Of a stretch of DNA of 64,000 nt, positions 51,331 to 59,627 are shown piece after piece. Positions within the stretch are counted from its first letter, which is position 1; every line of letters starts with the position of its first letter. Origin of the DNA: CADCWK01 sp964244115 (GTDB taxonomy: Bacteria > Chloroflexota > Chloroflexia > Thermomicrobiales > UBA6265). The stretch is from the NCBI GenBank assembly GCA_964244115.1, contig CAXTHM010000008.1, forward strand, positions 12,039 to 76,038, written 5' to 3'. Under the pieces are notes generated by a model. It was not told the DNA's origin. It worked only from the letters and a program-made list of their open reading frames with translations, and did no database searches. A program made the translations under genes and the position numbers.

Positions 51331-51933
51331 ATGCACCCACCACGAGTGGAGATCCGGCCCTCTGATGCAATCGCGACCGCCCTTCTGGTCGAACGACACC
51401 TGCGGCTCGGTCTTCAACGCGGACACCAGGACGCGTGGAGCGGGATGCAAGCCCAGCATACGGATGGTTTGCAAAGCTATTTCCTGAGATGGACCAGCAA
51501 TGTCGACGACGCCGCCGACCTCGTTCAGGACACCTTCCTCGACGCCTGGCGCAATCGACTGCATCTTGTCGACCAGCCCGTTGCGCCATGGTTGTTTGCC
51601 ATCGGTCATCTCAATGCTCACCGATGGTGGCGCCGGAACCGGTCCCCCAATCGACCCGTCGTGATGGGGTCGTTCGCTGATCGCTCAGCGGAACAGATGG
51701 TGTCGCTGACCAGTGATCTGGACACGGAGCGTCAGGCAATGTCACATCTGGCAATGGATGGCGCACTTGCGTGCCTGAGTCCCCCGATGCGGGAGTCCTT
51801 TCTCCTTCATGTCGTCGACAATCAGTGCAGTCGTGAGATAGCGATTCGCCTGGGAATTACGGTCAGTGCGGCCGAGCAGCGAATCCAGCGTTCACAACTC
51901 GCCGTCAGACAGCATCTGTCGAGGGCACTCTGA
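51331..51933 (+). CDS. ECF-type RNA polymerase sigma factor
   Basis: A 200-residue sigma factor. The region 2 core reads LQSYFLRWTSNVDDAADLVQ, DTFLDAWRNRLHLV and PWLFAIGHLNAHRWWRR, and region 4 reads ALACLSPPMRESFLLHVVDN, QCSREIAIRLGITVSAAEQR, with an HTH that would bind the -35 element. Divergent from the Cys-rich exported protein gene, which may be its target. No anti-sigma gene is seen next to it. ATG 51331 has GGGAG upstream. Confidence 0.86.
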   Translation: MHPPRVEIRPSDAIATALLVERHLRLGLQRGHQDAWSGMQAQHTDGLQSYFLRWTSNVDDAADLVQDTFLDAWRNRLHLVDQPVAPWLFAIGHLNAHRWWRRNRSPNRPVVMGSFADRSAEQMVSLTSDLDTERQAMSHLAMDGALACLSPPMRESFLLHVVDNQCSREIAIRLGITVSAAEQRIQRSQLAVRQHLSRAL

Positions 51934-51971
51934 TCTACGCGGGCCGCCGCGAGTCAAGGAACCATCAGGAC

Positions 51972-53120
51972 ATGCCCATTTCACCGATCCGGGTGGCCGT
52001 CGTCGGCCTCGGCGCCTGGGGCACCCTGGCCCACCTGCCCTCGCTGCACGCTCACCCGGATGCCGTTGTGGTCGCCGTCGTCGAGCGGGACGAGCGCCGG
52101 CTGCGGGAGGTCGCCGCGCGGTTCGGCGTCCCGCTGGCCCTGACGACGGCCGACGAACTCTGGCGGCGGTCGGACGCGTTCGATGCCGTCATCATCGCCA
52201 CGCCGACCGACACGCACCACGACCTTGCTCTGGCGGCGCTCGCGCTCCGCAAGCACACCCTCTGCGAGAAGCCGCTCGCCTTCGATGTCCGGCAGGCCCG
52301 GGCGATGGGCGATGCGGCCCGAGCGGCCGGTGTGGTGACGAAGCTCGGCTTCATGTTCCGCTACTCGCCCGCCATCCAGCGCATGAAGACGCTCCTCGAC
52401 GAGGGCTACGTCGGCGAGATCGTCGCCTTCCAGAGCCACACGATGAATGGCCAGTTCATCGACCCCGAGACGCCGATCCACTGGAAGATGCGGCGCGACC
52501 GGGCCAATGGCGGCGTCTTCGCCGAGTACGGCGCTCACGCGATCGACCTCGCCTCCTGGCTGGTCGGCCCGATCGACCGGGTCGTCGCGCAGGCCCGGAC
52601 GCTCAGCCCGCGGCGCCCGGACGGGTCGGGCGCACCCGTCGCGGTCNNNNNNNNNNTCGACGTCGACGACGCGGCAGCGTGGCTGGTCGAGTTCGGCTCG
52701 GGCGCGCAGGGGAGCTTCGAGACGAGCTGGTCGACGCTGCCGGTCGGCGGCGGTGGGGTCCGAGTCTACGGCACCCGCGGTTCCCTCGCCTGGCAGCCCG
52801 ACCCCGGCCTCCGGACCAGCGAGCGGCTCGTCGGCGCCACGACCGATCACCCCGAGCCGGCGGTCCTGCTCGAATACGAGACTGCCCGTGGCGGCGCGTC
52901 CACGGCCGGTGACGATGGCCGGTGGATCGGCATCTCGGCCGACTACAACGACGGCCTGATCGCCTCGTTCCTGTCCGACATCCGGCTCGGCCGCGGCACC
53001 GGCCCGGACTTCGCCGACGGGCTCCGGGCGCAGGAAGTGCTCGCCGCCATCCAGCGGTCGCTCGACGCTCAGCGGTGGGAGCCTGTTCACACGGAGGCCG
53101 GACGAGACCGTCCCGGGTGA
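51972..53120 (+). CDS. Gfo/Idh/MocA-family oxidoreductase (contains assembly gap)
   Basis: A 382-residue NAD(P)-dependent oxidoreductase. The N-terminal Rossmann motif is VAVVGLGAWGTLAHLPSLHA, followed by ATPTDTHHDLALAALALRK and the catalytic CEKPLAFDV (Glu-Lys-Pro), then LGFMFRYSPAIQRMKTLLDE. The C-terminal substrate domain has the GGVFAEYGAHAIDLASWL motif, with the catalytic His in YGAHAIDL. A run of 10 Ns at 52647-52656 lies inside the second domain but the frame continues across it. The substrate, probably a sugar or polyol derivative, cannot be told. Confidence 0.92.
   Translation: MPISPIRVAVVGLGAWGTLAHLPSLHAHPDAVVVAVVERDERRLREVAARFGVPLALTTADELWRRSDAFDAVIIATPTDTHHDLALAALALRKHTLCEKPLAFDVRQARAMGDAARAAGVVTKLGFMFRYSPAIQRMKTLLDEGYVGEIVAFQSHTMNGQFIDPETPIHWKMRRDRANGGVFAEYGAHAIDLASWLVGPIDRVVAQARTLSPRRPDGSGAPVAVXXXXDVDDAAAWLVEFGSGAQGSFETSWSTLPVGGGGVRVYGTRGSLAWQPDPGLRTSERLVGATTDHPEPAVLLEYETARGGASTAGDDGRWIGISADYNDGLIASFLSDIRLGRGTGPDFADGLRAQEVLAAIQRSLDAQRWEPVHTEAGRDRPG
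52647..52656. other. assembly gap (10 Ns)
   Basis: Ten unknown bases join two contigs. The reading frame of the oxidoreductase is kept if the gap length is right, so the true gap is probably small, but it has not been confirmed. Confidence 0.95.
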
Positions 53121-53337
53121 CGGATCTCGTGATGTCGGCGATGTGACCGGCCGACCAATGCCTGGATGGGCCGCTTGCGGAGCGAACCTCCTGACCGGTA
53201 TGCGCGTCGAGCAGAAGGCGTATTCAGGCCGGTCGCTCCGTATTCTTACGGACGACACGACATGGTCCCTCCCGTTAGATTGATGCTGGTCAGAACTGCT
53301 GGCCCGATCGTCGTCCGCTACATCGAGGAGAGTCACC

Positions 53338-54180
53338 TTGGACTCGCACCGCTTCGACACGCTGACCCGCTCCCTGTCTTCCCGTCTCTCCCGCCGGACG
53401 GCCCTCCAGGCCAGTGGCGTGGGGCTCGCCGCCGGCCTCGCCGCCGTCGCACCGCTCCGGGCCGCCGCTCAGGACGCCGGCGCGACCCCCGTCGTCCTGG
53501 ATGGCGTCACGCTCACGCCGGGCGCCTTCCTCTTCGTGCAGTCGGCCGCCTCTGGTACCTTCGCCGCCAACCCGGGCGCTGGCACGCCGACCGCCGGCAG
53601 CCCCATGGTCACCGGTGGAGGAGCCGACTACCTGCTGACGCTGGAGGGGCATACCGGCAATACGGTCTTCTTCTCCGATCGGCCGGAGCGCGTCTTCGGA
53701 GAGGCTCCCACCCAGACCTTCCTCGACGGGCTCGGCTTCGCGCCCTCGAACCCACCCAACGCGGCACTGGTCACGAACGACGCCGACGGCAACGAGGATA
53801 TCCTCGTCGTCGAGTTGCTCACCCCGACCTACGACGCGGACGCGGGGTCCGTCACCTACGGCGTCAACATCCTGAGCGACTACGAGGGCGGACTCGACTT
53901 CGTCGCCGGGCGGCAGGGGGACGAGGACCTCGGCGCGACCTTCGGGGCGGCCAGCCTGTTCATCGACGACTGCCCGGATCTGCAAGGTTGCTTCACAGGG
54001 GGGTCGCCGATTAAATGGGCTACGTACATCGGCGAGATCCCGGACGGGCTGAGTACCGGGACATGCTGGCACTGGAAGGATTTGACCTGCTTGCCGTGCA
54101 ATGGAGACGATATCTCGGTCTACAACGATGCCTGCAACGCCGCGTATCCCGATTGCGGCGGGAAATGCTACGCACCCTGA
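53338..54180 (+). CDS. Tat-exported protein of unknown family with Cys-rich C-terminus (paralog 2)
   Basis: A 280-residue protein from TTG 53338, with GAGGAGAG upstream. The Tat signal (LSRRTALQASGVGLAAGLAA) and the ~150-residue core (FVQSAASGTFAANPGAGTP, GGGADYLLTLEGHTGNTVFF, DADGNEDILVVELLTPTYDA, VTYGVNILSDYEGGLDFV) match 26315-27127 closely. The Cys-rich end differs in detail (DDCPDLQGCFTG, GTCWHWKDLTCLPCNGDD, DACNAAYPDCGGKCYAP) but keeps the Cys pattern. The core is unrecognised. Conservation of both parts argues for a functional family. Confidence 0.8.
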   Translation: MDSHRFDTLTRSLSSRLSRRTALQASGVGLAAGLAAVAPLRAAAQDAGATPVVLDGVTLTPGAFLFVQSAASGTFAANPGAGTPTAGSPMVTGGGADYLLTLEGHTGNTVFFSDRPERVFGEAPTQTFLDGLGFAPSNPPNAALVTNDADGNEDILVVELLTPTYDADAGSVTYGVNILSDYEGGLDFVAGRQGDEDLGATFGAASLFIDDCPDLQGCFTGGSPIKWATYIGEIPDGLSTGTCWHWKDLTCLPCNGDDISVYNDACNAAYPDCGGKCYAP

Positions 54181-54247
54181 GACGATCCGGGTTCGTCAGG
54201 TGTGGCGCTGGCTGGGTATTGCACCCGTGCGATCAACCGTAAGCTCA

Positions 54248-54279
54248 TGCTGGGTCGGCTCGGCCGGACCGACCCAGCA
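54248..54279 (+). terminator. 11-bp hairpin after the Tat-exported gene
   Basis: TGCTGGGTCGG (54248-54258) pairs with CCGACCCAGCA (54269-54279). It lies about 70 bases past the stop codon. Confidence 0.6.
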
Positions 54280-54377
54280 CCGTCCGATACGGTTCCCCAA
54301 ACAGACCCTTTCCGACCAGCAGGATCGGCGCGATCCACGTCCGGACGTGGGGACCTGTTCGTAGAGGAGGTGATACC

Positions 54378-54749
54378 GTGCGTGAACCCGCGGCGAATAC
54401 GGGTCCGCGGCGAGTCCAGGGTACGGAGGGGTACGCGGGGACGGCCGCCGTCGTGGCGGAGCGGTTCGAGCGGATCACGTTCGACGATGTCCACGCGTCG
54501 GTCCGTCACCTGATCCCGGCGCCGCCCTCCGACGTCGCGACCCTGCTCCGACCGGGTGGCGTCGTGCTGTTCTCCGTCCGGCACGGCCCCGTGCCGCCGG
54601 GCCGGGTCATGTTCGAGGTTCCAACCGAGGAGACCATCGACCTGGCCGCCGCGTCCGGCCTGCGGCTGCTCCTCCGGCTGGACGACCAGCCCGGCGCCTA
54701 CGGCGACACCGATGTCACCTGGACGAAGCTGGTCTTCATAGAGGGGTAG
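54378..54749 (+). pseudogene. SAM-dependent methyltransferase with internal deletion
   Basis: The frame joins the N-terminal and C-terminal parts of a class I methyltransferase but lacks the middle. It starts with GTEGYAGTAAVVAERFERIT, FDDVHASVRHLIPAPPSDV, where the SAM-binding motif (usually D-x-G-x-G-x-G) should follow at once. Instead it goes straight to ATLLRPGGVVLFSVRHGPVP, VMFEVPTEETIDLAAASGLR and the final WTKLVF strand. The Rossmann core is missing, so the product cannot bind SAM. The ribosome site (GAGGAGGTGAT) before GTG 54378 is excellent, which suggests recent loss. Confidence 0.75.
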
Positions 54750-54761
54750 GTGCGGGACGCG

Positions 54762-55300
54762 CTAACCAACGAGCCGGTTCCGCTCGACCCGGTCCCACGG
54801 TTGCGCCTCGGCGGAGTGAAGCACGTACTCCTGCTCGAGCTTGGGGATGCACAGTAGCGCCAGCCAGATCCCGATCGCCCACCACGTCTTCGGTTGGTGG
54901 TGCGGGAAGAACCGCCGGACGATCAGGAAGGCGAGGGACCTGTTCCGGACCTGGTTCGGGGAGATGACCAGGTCCCAGCGGGTCTCTGTCATCTCGAACA
55001 GCGCCATCCCGACGACGCGGTCGGCCAACAGCGCCAGCGTGGCGGTCCGGGCCGGCACGTTCAGCCAGCGTCGGACGCTCCAGGCTTTCAGACCGAATCA
55101 GGAGAGATCGAGCAACTTGTCGATCGTGTGGTCGTGGAGCCCCTGCCGCCGTCGGAGATGACGTCGACGAGCATGACCTAGAGCCCGTCCATTGCCAACG
55201 GGTCGCTGCCCAGCAGGAAGCGAGGGATCAGGAGCGTGACCGGGAGCCGGGGGACGATGGTGACGATCTGGCCCTCCGTAACCGTCCCTGTCCTCTCTTC
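54762..55300 (-). pseudogene. decayed gene of unknown family
   Basis: The open part (54762-55058) reads LLADRVVGMALFEMTETRWD, LVISPNQVRNRSLAFLIVRR, WWAIGIWLALLCIPKLEQEY, and ends. Further upstream on the same strand protein-like sequence continues (GLHDHTIDKLLDLS, stop TGA, FGLKAWSVRRWLNVPARTAT) and earlier VTEGQIVTIVPRLPVTLLIP with a TAG stop and a frame change near 55150. At least two stops and one frameshift interrupt it. I do not recognise the family. Confidence 0.55.
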
Positions 55301-55328
55301 GGCGACCGTCGGAGACCGGCCAGCAGGG

Positions 55329-57020
55329 CTAGTCCAGGTCGCTCCGGGGTGAGCCCGATGGGGAGGGGGACGACGACGGTCGGGAGACGGCCGGCGCGGC
55401 GGGGGACGGCGAGGGTGAGCCAGCGGCTGTGGCCGCCGACGGCGCTGCCGACGCCCCGCTGCCGAAGATGCCGATGAAGTCGCCCGGCTTCGCGGCGCGG
55501 GAGGGCGACGCCGGAGCCGCCGACCCGGATGCGGCGGGAGCGACCGAGCCGGTCGCGATCGGCGAGGCGCTCGACCCGGCGATCGGCTCGGGGACCGGGG
55601 TCCCGGCCGCCGGGGTGGCGCCGGCCGCGGCCGTCAGGACGGTCAGCTCGCCGTCGCCGAGCTCGACGCCCGTCGCGGTGACGCCCGACTGGGCGAGGAT
55701 GTCGTTCAGGGCCGGCTCGACGATCCCGGTCAGGTCGTCGGCGCTCAGGACACGGGCGGCCGCGCCGGTGGCCACTGGCGCGGTCAGCCGGAGCTGTCCG
55801 CCCTCGGCGACCAGGCCGGACCGGTACGAGGAGTCGATCCCGAGGACGCTGAAGTTCAGCACGACGCCGTTGTCGGCGATCTCGAACGTCGGGTCGCTGA
55901 TCGCGCCGTAGTCGTCGGTGTAGCGCCGGATCGTCCGGTTGACGTCGGCCTCGCTGACGGCCAGCCGGCCGTCCTCGGGGACGTCGACCGGGCCGATCTG
56001 GGTGACTTCCGTCGCCGCGACGTCCCGCAGGCCGTCCCGGAGCTGGCCGCCGGTGGTGGCGTCGTAGGCGATGAGGGCGACGAGGACCGCCCCGACCAGG
56101 GCGATCAGGACGACGCCGAGCGCACCGAGGAGGCAGCCCGACGGCCCGCGCGACCCGGCCGGCGCCAGGACTGGCCCACCATACGGCGGCTCACCGCCGG
56201 CGTATCCGACCGCCGGCCCGCTGTACGGGGCCGGTCCATACGGGGCCGGTCCGTAGCCCGTCTGCCCATAGTCTGTCGGGCCGTACGGACCCTGGCCGTA
56301 GCCGCCCTGAGCGTATGGGTCCGGGGCGCCGGAGCCAGCCAGTCCCTCCGGACCGCCGGGTGCCCACGTCCCATAGCCAGCCGGACCGGTCGGGGGCTGG
56401 CCGTAGCCTGGCTGGGCGGACCCGCTCTGGTCGAACCAGGGTGGTCCGCTCTCGCCCGGCGCTCCGGCGCTCCGGCCCGAGCCGGACGGACCGTAACCGG
56501 GCTGGCCCGCTCCCCCGGAGCCTGACCCATACCCGTAGGGGCTGGCCGGCGTGGTCGTGGCGGTCTGATCCTGGGCGGGGGACTCGCCGTCGCCATCCTG
56601 AACGACCCGCTGCTGGCCGGCGGTGCCGCCGGCAGCCGGGTTGGGCGCTCCCCAGGTCGCGGGGTAGTTCCGGGTCGGCCTGGCCTGCGGCTCCCGCTGC
56701 TCGGTCGAGGTGAGGAAGGGTTCCGTCGCCTCGCCGCCCCAGCCGGGGTTCGGGCCGGGATCGCGCTCGGAACTGGCGGCCGGCTGGTCGGTGGCCGGCC
56801 CGATGGTGCCTGGCCGCGCCCACCCTGGCGGGTCATCGCCCCGGTGCTGCCTGGCGCGGTCGCCCCGATCCTGCTCGGCCTGCCCGTCCTCGCGTGTCGC
56901 CCAGAGCTCCTGGCGCTCATCCGAGGTCGGCAGCTCCTGACCGCAGTTCCAGCAGGACTGGGCGTCGATCGGGTTGGACTCGCCACAGTTCGGGCAGTAC
57001 TGGGTGGGGGCGGAACTCAC
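55329..57020 (-). CDS. zinc-ribbon membrane protein with Gly/Tyr/Pro-rich linker
   Basis: A 563-residue protein. The N-terminus is a zinc ribbon (YCPNCGESNPIDAQSCWNCG, two CxxC pairs). A ~250-residue disordered Gly/Pro/Tyr/Gln-rich linker follows (GYGQGPYGPTDYGQTGYGP), then one membrane helix (GVVLIALVGAVLVALIAYDA) and an extracellular domain of about 150 residues (RLAVSEADVNRTIRRYTDDY, VVLNFSVLGIDSSYRSGLVA, DDLTGIVEPALNDILAQSGV). It ends in a Ser/Pro/Ala-rich tail. I do not recognise the outer domain. GTG 57020 is supported by AAGGA upstream. The same overall plan occurs at 6317 and 22465. Confidence 0.75.
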   Translation of the reverse strand: MSSAPTQYCPNCGESNPIDAQSCWNCGQELPTSDERQELWATREDGQAEQDRGDRARQHRGDDPPGWARPGTIGPATDQPAASSERDPGPNPGWGGEATEPFLTSTEQREPQARPTRNYPATWGAPNPAAGGTAGQQRVVQDGDGESPAQDQTATTTPASPYGYGSGSGGAGQPGYGPSGSGRSAGAPGESGPPWFDQSGSAQPGYGQPPTGPAGYGTWAPGGPEGLAGSGAPDPYAQGGYGQGPYGPTDYGQTGYGPAPYGPAPYSGPAVGYAGGEPPYGGPVLAPAGSRGPSGCLLGALGVVLIALVGAVLVALIAYDATTGGQLRDGLRDVAATEVTQIGPVDVPEDGRLAVSEADVNRTIRRYTDDYGAISDPTFEIADNGVVLNFSVLGIDSSYRSGLVAEGGQLRLTAPVATGAAARVLSADDLTGIVEPALNDILAQSGVTATGVELGDGELTVLTAAAGATPAAGTPVPEPIAGSSASPIATGSVAPAASGSAAPASPSRAAKPGDFIGIFGSGASAAPSAATAAGSPSPSPAAPAVSRPSSSPSPSGSPRSDLD

Positions 57021-57329
57021 CGGCGGGGTCCTTCCAGAGGTCCGGAATACGGCAGGTCCGGAATACGGCGGGACGGGATGCGACATCCCGATGGCCCGGC
57101 CGGATATACACGAACGCCGATCCACCCGGATGCGCACGGCCTGGCACCGGACCGGACCGGCTGACGGGCACGATGACTCAGCGACGCGATGGCGCGAACG
57201 GTACCACGCGGCTGTGCGGGACGACCGGGGACCGCGGCGATCCGGGCCGCGTCGGCGTGCGATCGTCGCAGACGGTGCCGCGCGGGAGGCGCCGGGCTGG
57301 CCACAGCATGGCCCTCGCCCTCGGCCGTC

Positions 57330-57908
57330 CTACTCGCCGCCGGAGAGGAAGTTCGGGTCGACGGCGAAGGCATCGGAGACGCCGAACCGCTCCATCACGA
57401 TCAGGCTGATCGCGTCGGTGATCGTCAGCCCCTGAGCCCCCCGCGCCTTGAGCACCATCCGGCGGGCGCGGCGCTCGTCCTGCTCGTCGGCGTGGTAGGT
57501 CGCGAGTCCGCTGTCCTTGAGCCACTGCCGCGCGACGGCGTGCCCGACGCCGGTCCGGAGCAGGTCGTAGGTCTCGGCGACGACGTAGTTCGTCGTGAAC
57601 AGCCGGTACCCCGCCGAGACCAGGCCATGGTAGGCCGAGACGGCGTCCTGATGGGAGGCGTCGTCCTGATCGACCAGGGCGACGATGGCCGAGGAGTCGA
57701 TGAAGACGGCGGGCGCCTCTCCGGTCGCTGGCCCGAACGGCTCTCCGCTACCGGCCGGTGCCGCCGGAACATCGGCGAGACTGGCGGGCTCGCCGACCAG
57801 CGCTCCCTGCTCGCCGCCCGCGCTGTTGTCGTCCGCGACGGCAGGGGTATCCGGTGTCCAGGGCGTGAAGTCCTCCCCGTTGCCCGGTCGTCTCGTCCAG
57901 TCCGACAT
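57330..57908 (-). CDS. PIN-domain toxin (VapC-like) with N-terminal extension
   Basis: A 192-residue PIN-domain RNase. After a ~65-residue disordered lead, the domain has VFIDSSAIVALVDQDDASHQ (first Asp), VVAETYDLLRTGVGHAVARQ (central Glu) and GLTITDAISLIVMERFGVSD (second Asp in TDA), ending AFAVDPNF. AAGGAGG lies seven bases upstream of ATG 57908. It is 71 bases downstream of an HTH antitoxin gene on the same strand. The long N-terminal lead is unusual for VapC. Confidence 0.85.
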   Translation of the reverse strand: MSDWTRRPGNGEDFTPWTPDTPAVADDNSAGGEQGALVGEPASLADVPAAPAGSGEPFGPATGEAPAVFIDSSAIVALVDQDDASHQDAVSAYHGLVSAGYRLFTTNYVVAETYDLLRTGVGHAVARQWLKDSGLATYHADEQDERRARRMVLKARGAQGLTITDAISLIVMERFGVSDAFAVDPNFLSGGE

Positions 57909-57979
57909 CCGCTCGCCTCCTTCATGCCTGCCGTGCGCCGCGGTCTCTCGGCCGGGCCGGGCCGACTGCCCGGAGATGA

Positions 57980-58309
57980 TCAGCGCCGCCAGAGGAAGGC
58001 GCGCCGGTAGGCTTCCTTGCCTTCGGCGATGCTACTGCCACCGCCGCGCCCGATCCCGATCACCGCCGCGAGGGGATCGTGGGAGCCGGGGCTGGCTGGC
58101 CGGACGGTGTCGAGGAAGCCGAGGTTGTCCCGCATCGCGCCGTGGAAGCGCTCGACCGCCGACTGCTCGATGAACCACTGGCCGCCGATGCGCTTGCCCG
58201 TCAGCCGGCCCTCGCGCAGGTAGCGCCGGACCTGCTCGGTCGATCGGCTCAGCCGCCGGGCCGTCTCGGCCACCGTCATCAGCGCACTGTCCGCCACCCG
58301 CTCGCTCAT
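57980..58309 (-). CDS. HTH (excisionase/MerR-like) antitoxin of the PIN pair
   Basis: A 109-residue protein. The N-terminal excisionase-type helix-turn-helix reads LMTVAETARRLSRSTEQVRR, YLREGRLTGKRIGGQWFIEQ. The C-terminal half is Gly-rich with SSIAEGKEAYRRAFLWRR, a typical toxin-binding end. The gene lies upstream of the PIN toxin on the minus strand, so the pair is an operon in antitoxin-toxin order. ATG 58309 is preferred over 58351 because it starts the HTH domain closely. Confidence 0.8.
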   Translation of the reverse strand: MSERVADSALMTVAETARRLSRSTEQVRRYLREGRLTGKRIGGQWFIEQSAVERFHGAMRDNLGFLDTVRPASPGSHDPLAAVIGIGRGGGSSIAEGKEAYRRAFLWRR

Positions 58310-58471
58310 CGTCTCACCCCACGCGTCCGTCCCCGTCGCTCCGACCAGCACGGCGTCGTATTGGTCGCATGCGACAACGTGTCTTCAGGATACGGGCAAC
58401 GGGCTATCAGGACAACCGGGCGATCCGGAGTCGCGGTCTTGGTATCCTGACGCCCTGTGAGAGGAGCCATG

Positions 58472-59467
58472 ATGAGCGATCGAGCGATGACGAGCCAACT
58501 CAGCCGGACGGAGATGCTGCCCCTCGCCGAGGAGGTCGACGACGGCCTCTGGTGCATCGACCTCCGGTTCCAGGGCGAACCGACGGTGATCGCGGCCTGG
58601 CTGATGGTCGGTCCGGACGGACTGGCCCTGATCGAGACCGGCCCGTCGTCGACGATGCCGGCGCTCCGGGCGGGGATCGCGGCGATCGGGTTCAGCCTGG
58701 CCGACGTGCGCGATGTCGTCGTCTCCCACATCCATCTCGACCACGGCGGGGCGATGACGCACGTCGCCCGGGAGGCGCCCGAGGCCCGGATCTGGGTCCA
58801 CCCGGTCGGCCTGCCGCACCTCGTCGACCCGGCCCGGCTCTGGGCCAGCGCCGCCCGGATCTACGGCGACCTGATGGGACGGCTCTGGGGCGATGCCGGG
58901 CCGGTCCCGGCTGATCGGCTCCAGCCCGTCGGGGACGGTGATGTCCTCCGGCTGGCGGGTCGCGACCTCCGGGCGATCCACACGCCGGGCCACGCCGGGC
59001 ATCACCTCGCCCTCCATGATCCGGCCCGGCGGCTGGTCTTCACGGGTGACGCGGCCGGGGTGCGGATCCCGGGGACAGGCTACGTCTGCCCGCCCGTCCC
59101 GCCGCCGGAACTGGACATCCCGCTCTGGGACGGGACGATCGCGACGCTGGCTGCCCTCGACGCCCGCCGGCTCTGCCTGACGCACTTCGGCGTCGTCTCG
59201 GACCCGGCCGCCCACCTCCGGCAACTGGTCCGCAACCTCGACGGTTTCCGGGATCTCGCGTGGTCGGTCCTCGCCTCCGGGGGTGATCAGGCGGCCCTGA
59301 CGGCGGCGCTCCACGGTGCGATGGCGGCCGGCCTGGCGGTCGGCGCGGATGACCCCGCGACCGATGCCAACGCCGCGGCGCTGCGTGAACTCGAGCTGGC
59401 GACGCCGTCGTCCATGGCGGCGCTGGGCCTGACGCGGTTCCTGACGAAGCAGGGCTGGCTGGGCTGA
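58472..59467 (+). CDS. MBL-fold metallo-hydrolase (second)
   Basis: A 331-residue metallo-beta-lactamase-fold protein. The zinc motif is VVSHIHLDHGGAM (HxHxDH), with further ligands in HTPGHAGHHLAL, VFTGDAAGV and CLTHFGVVS. It is longer than the one at 33794, with an extra helical C-terminal region (DLAWSVLASGGDQAALTAAL) seen in some MBL hydrolases. The substrate is unknown. The start at 58472 follows GAGGAG by five bases; ATG 58469 is directly adjacent. Confidence 0.88.
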   Translation: MSDRAMTSQLSRTEMLPLAEEVDDGLWCIDLRFQGEPTVIAAWLMVGPDGLALIETGPSSTMPALRAGIAAIGFSLADVRDVVVSHIHLDHGGAMTHVAREAPEARIWVHPVGLPHLVDPARLWASAARIYGDLMGRLWGDAGPVPADRLQPVGDGDVLRLAGRDLRAIHTPGHAGHHLALHDPARRLVFTGDAAGVRIPGTGYVCPPVPPPELDIPLWDGTIATLAALDARRLCLTHFGVVSDPAAHLRQLVRNLDGFRDLAWSVLASGGDQAALTAALHGAMAAGLAVGADDPATDANAAALRELELATPSSMAALGLTRFLTKQGWLG

Positions 59468-59627
59468 CCCCGGCCGAGCTGGTCTGATCCGCGTGGTCCC
59501 GTCCGGGTTGCACCCTGACCGCCGCGTCGTCCGGCGGAATCTCTGCACCGTTACCGAACCGCCGCTGAGCGATGCTGCCGTCAGGATCGTTGGGTGATGG
59601 TCGATCGCTGACGGGGTCGGACGGGGA

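Noticed and set aside
51981..53360. Minus-strand frame across the oxidoreductase gene
   Set aside because: Antisense to a clear Gfo/Idh/MocA gene and spans the N gap; no recognisable features.
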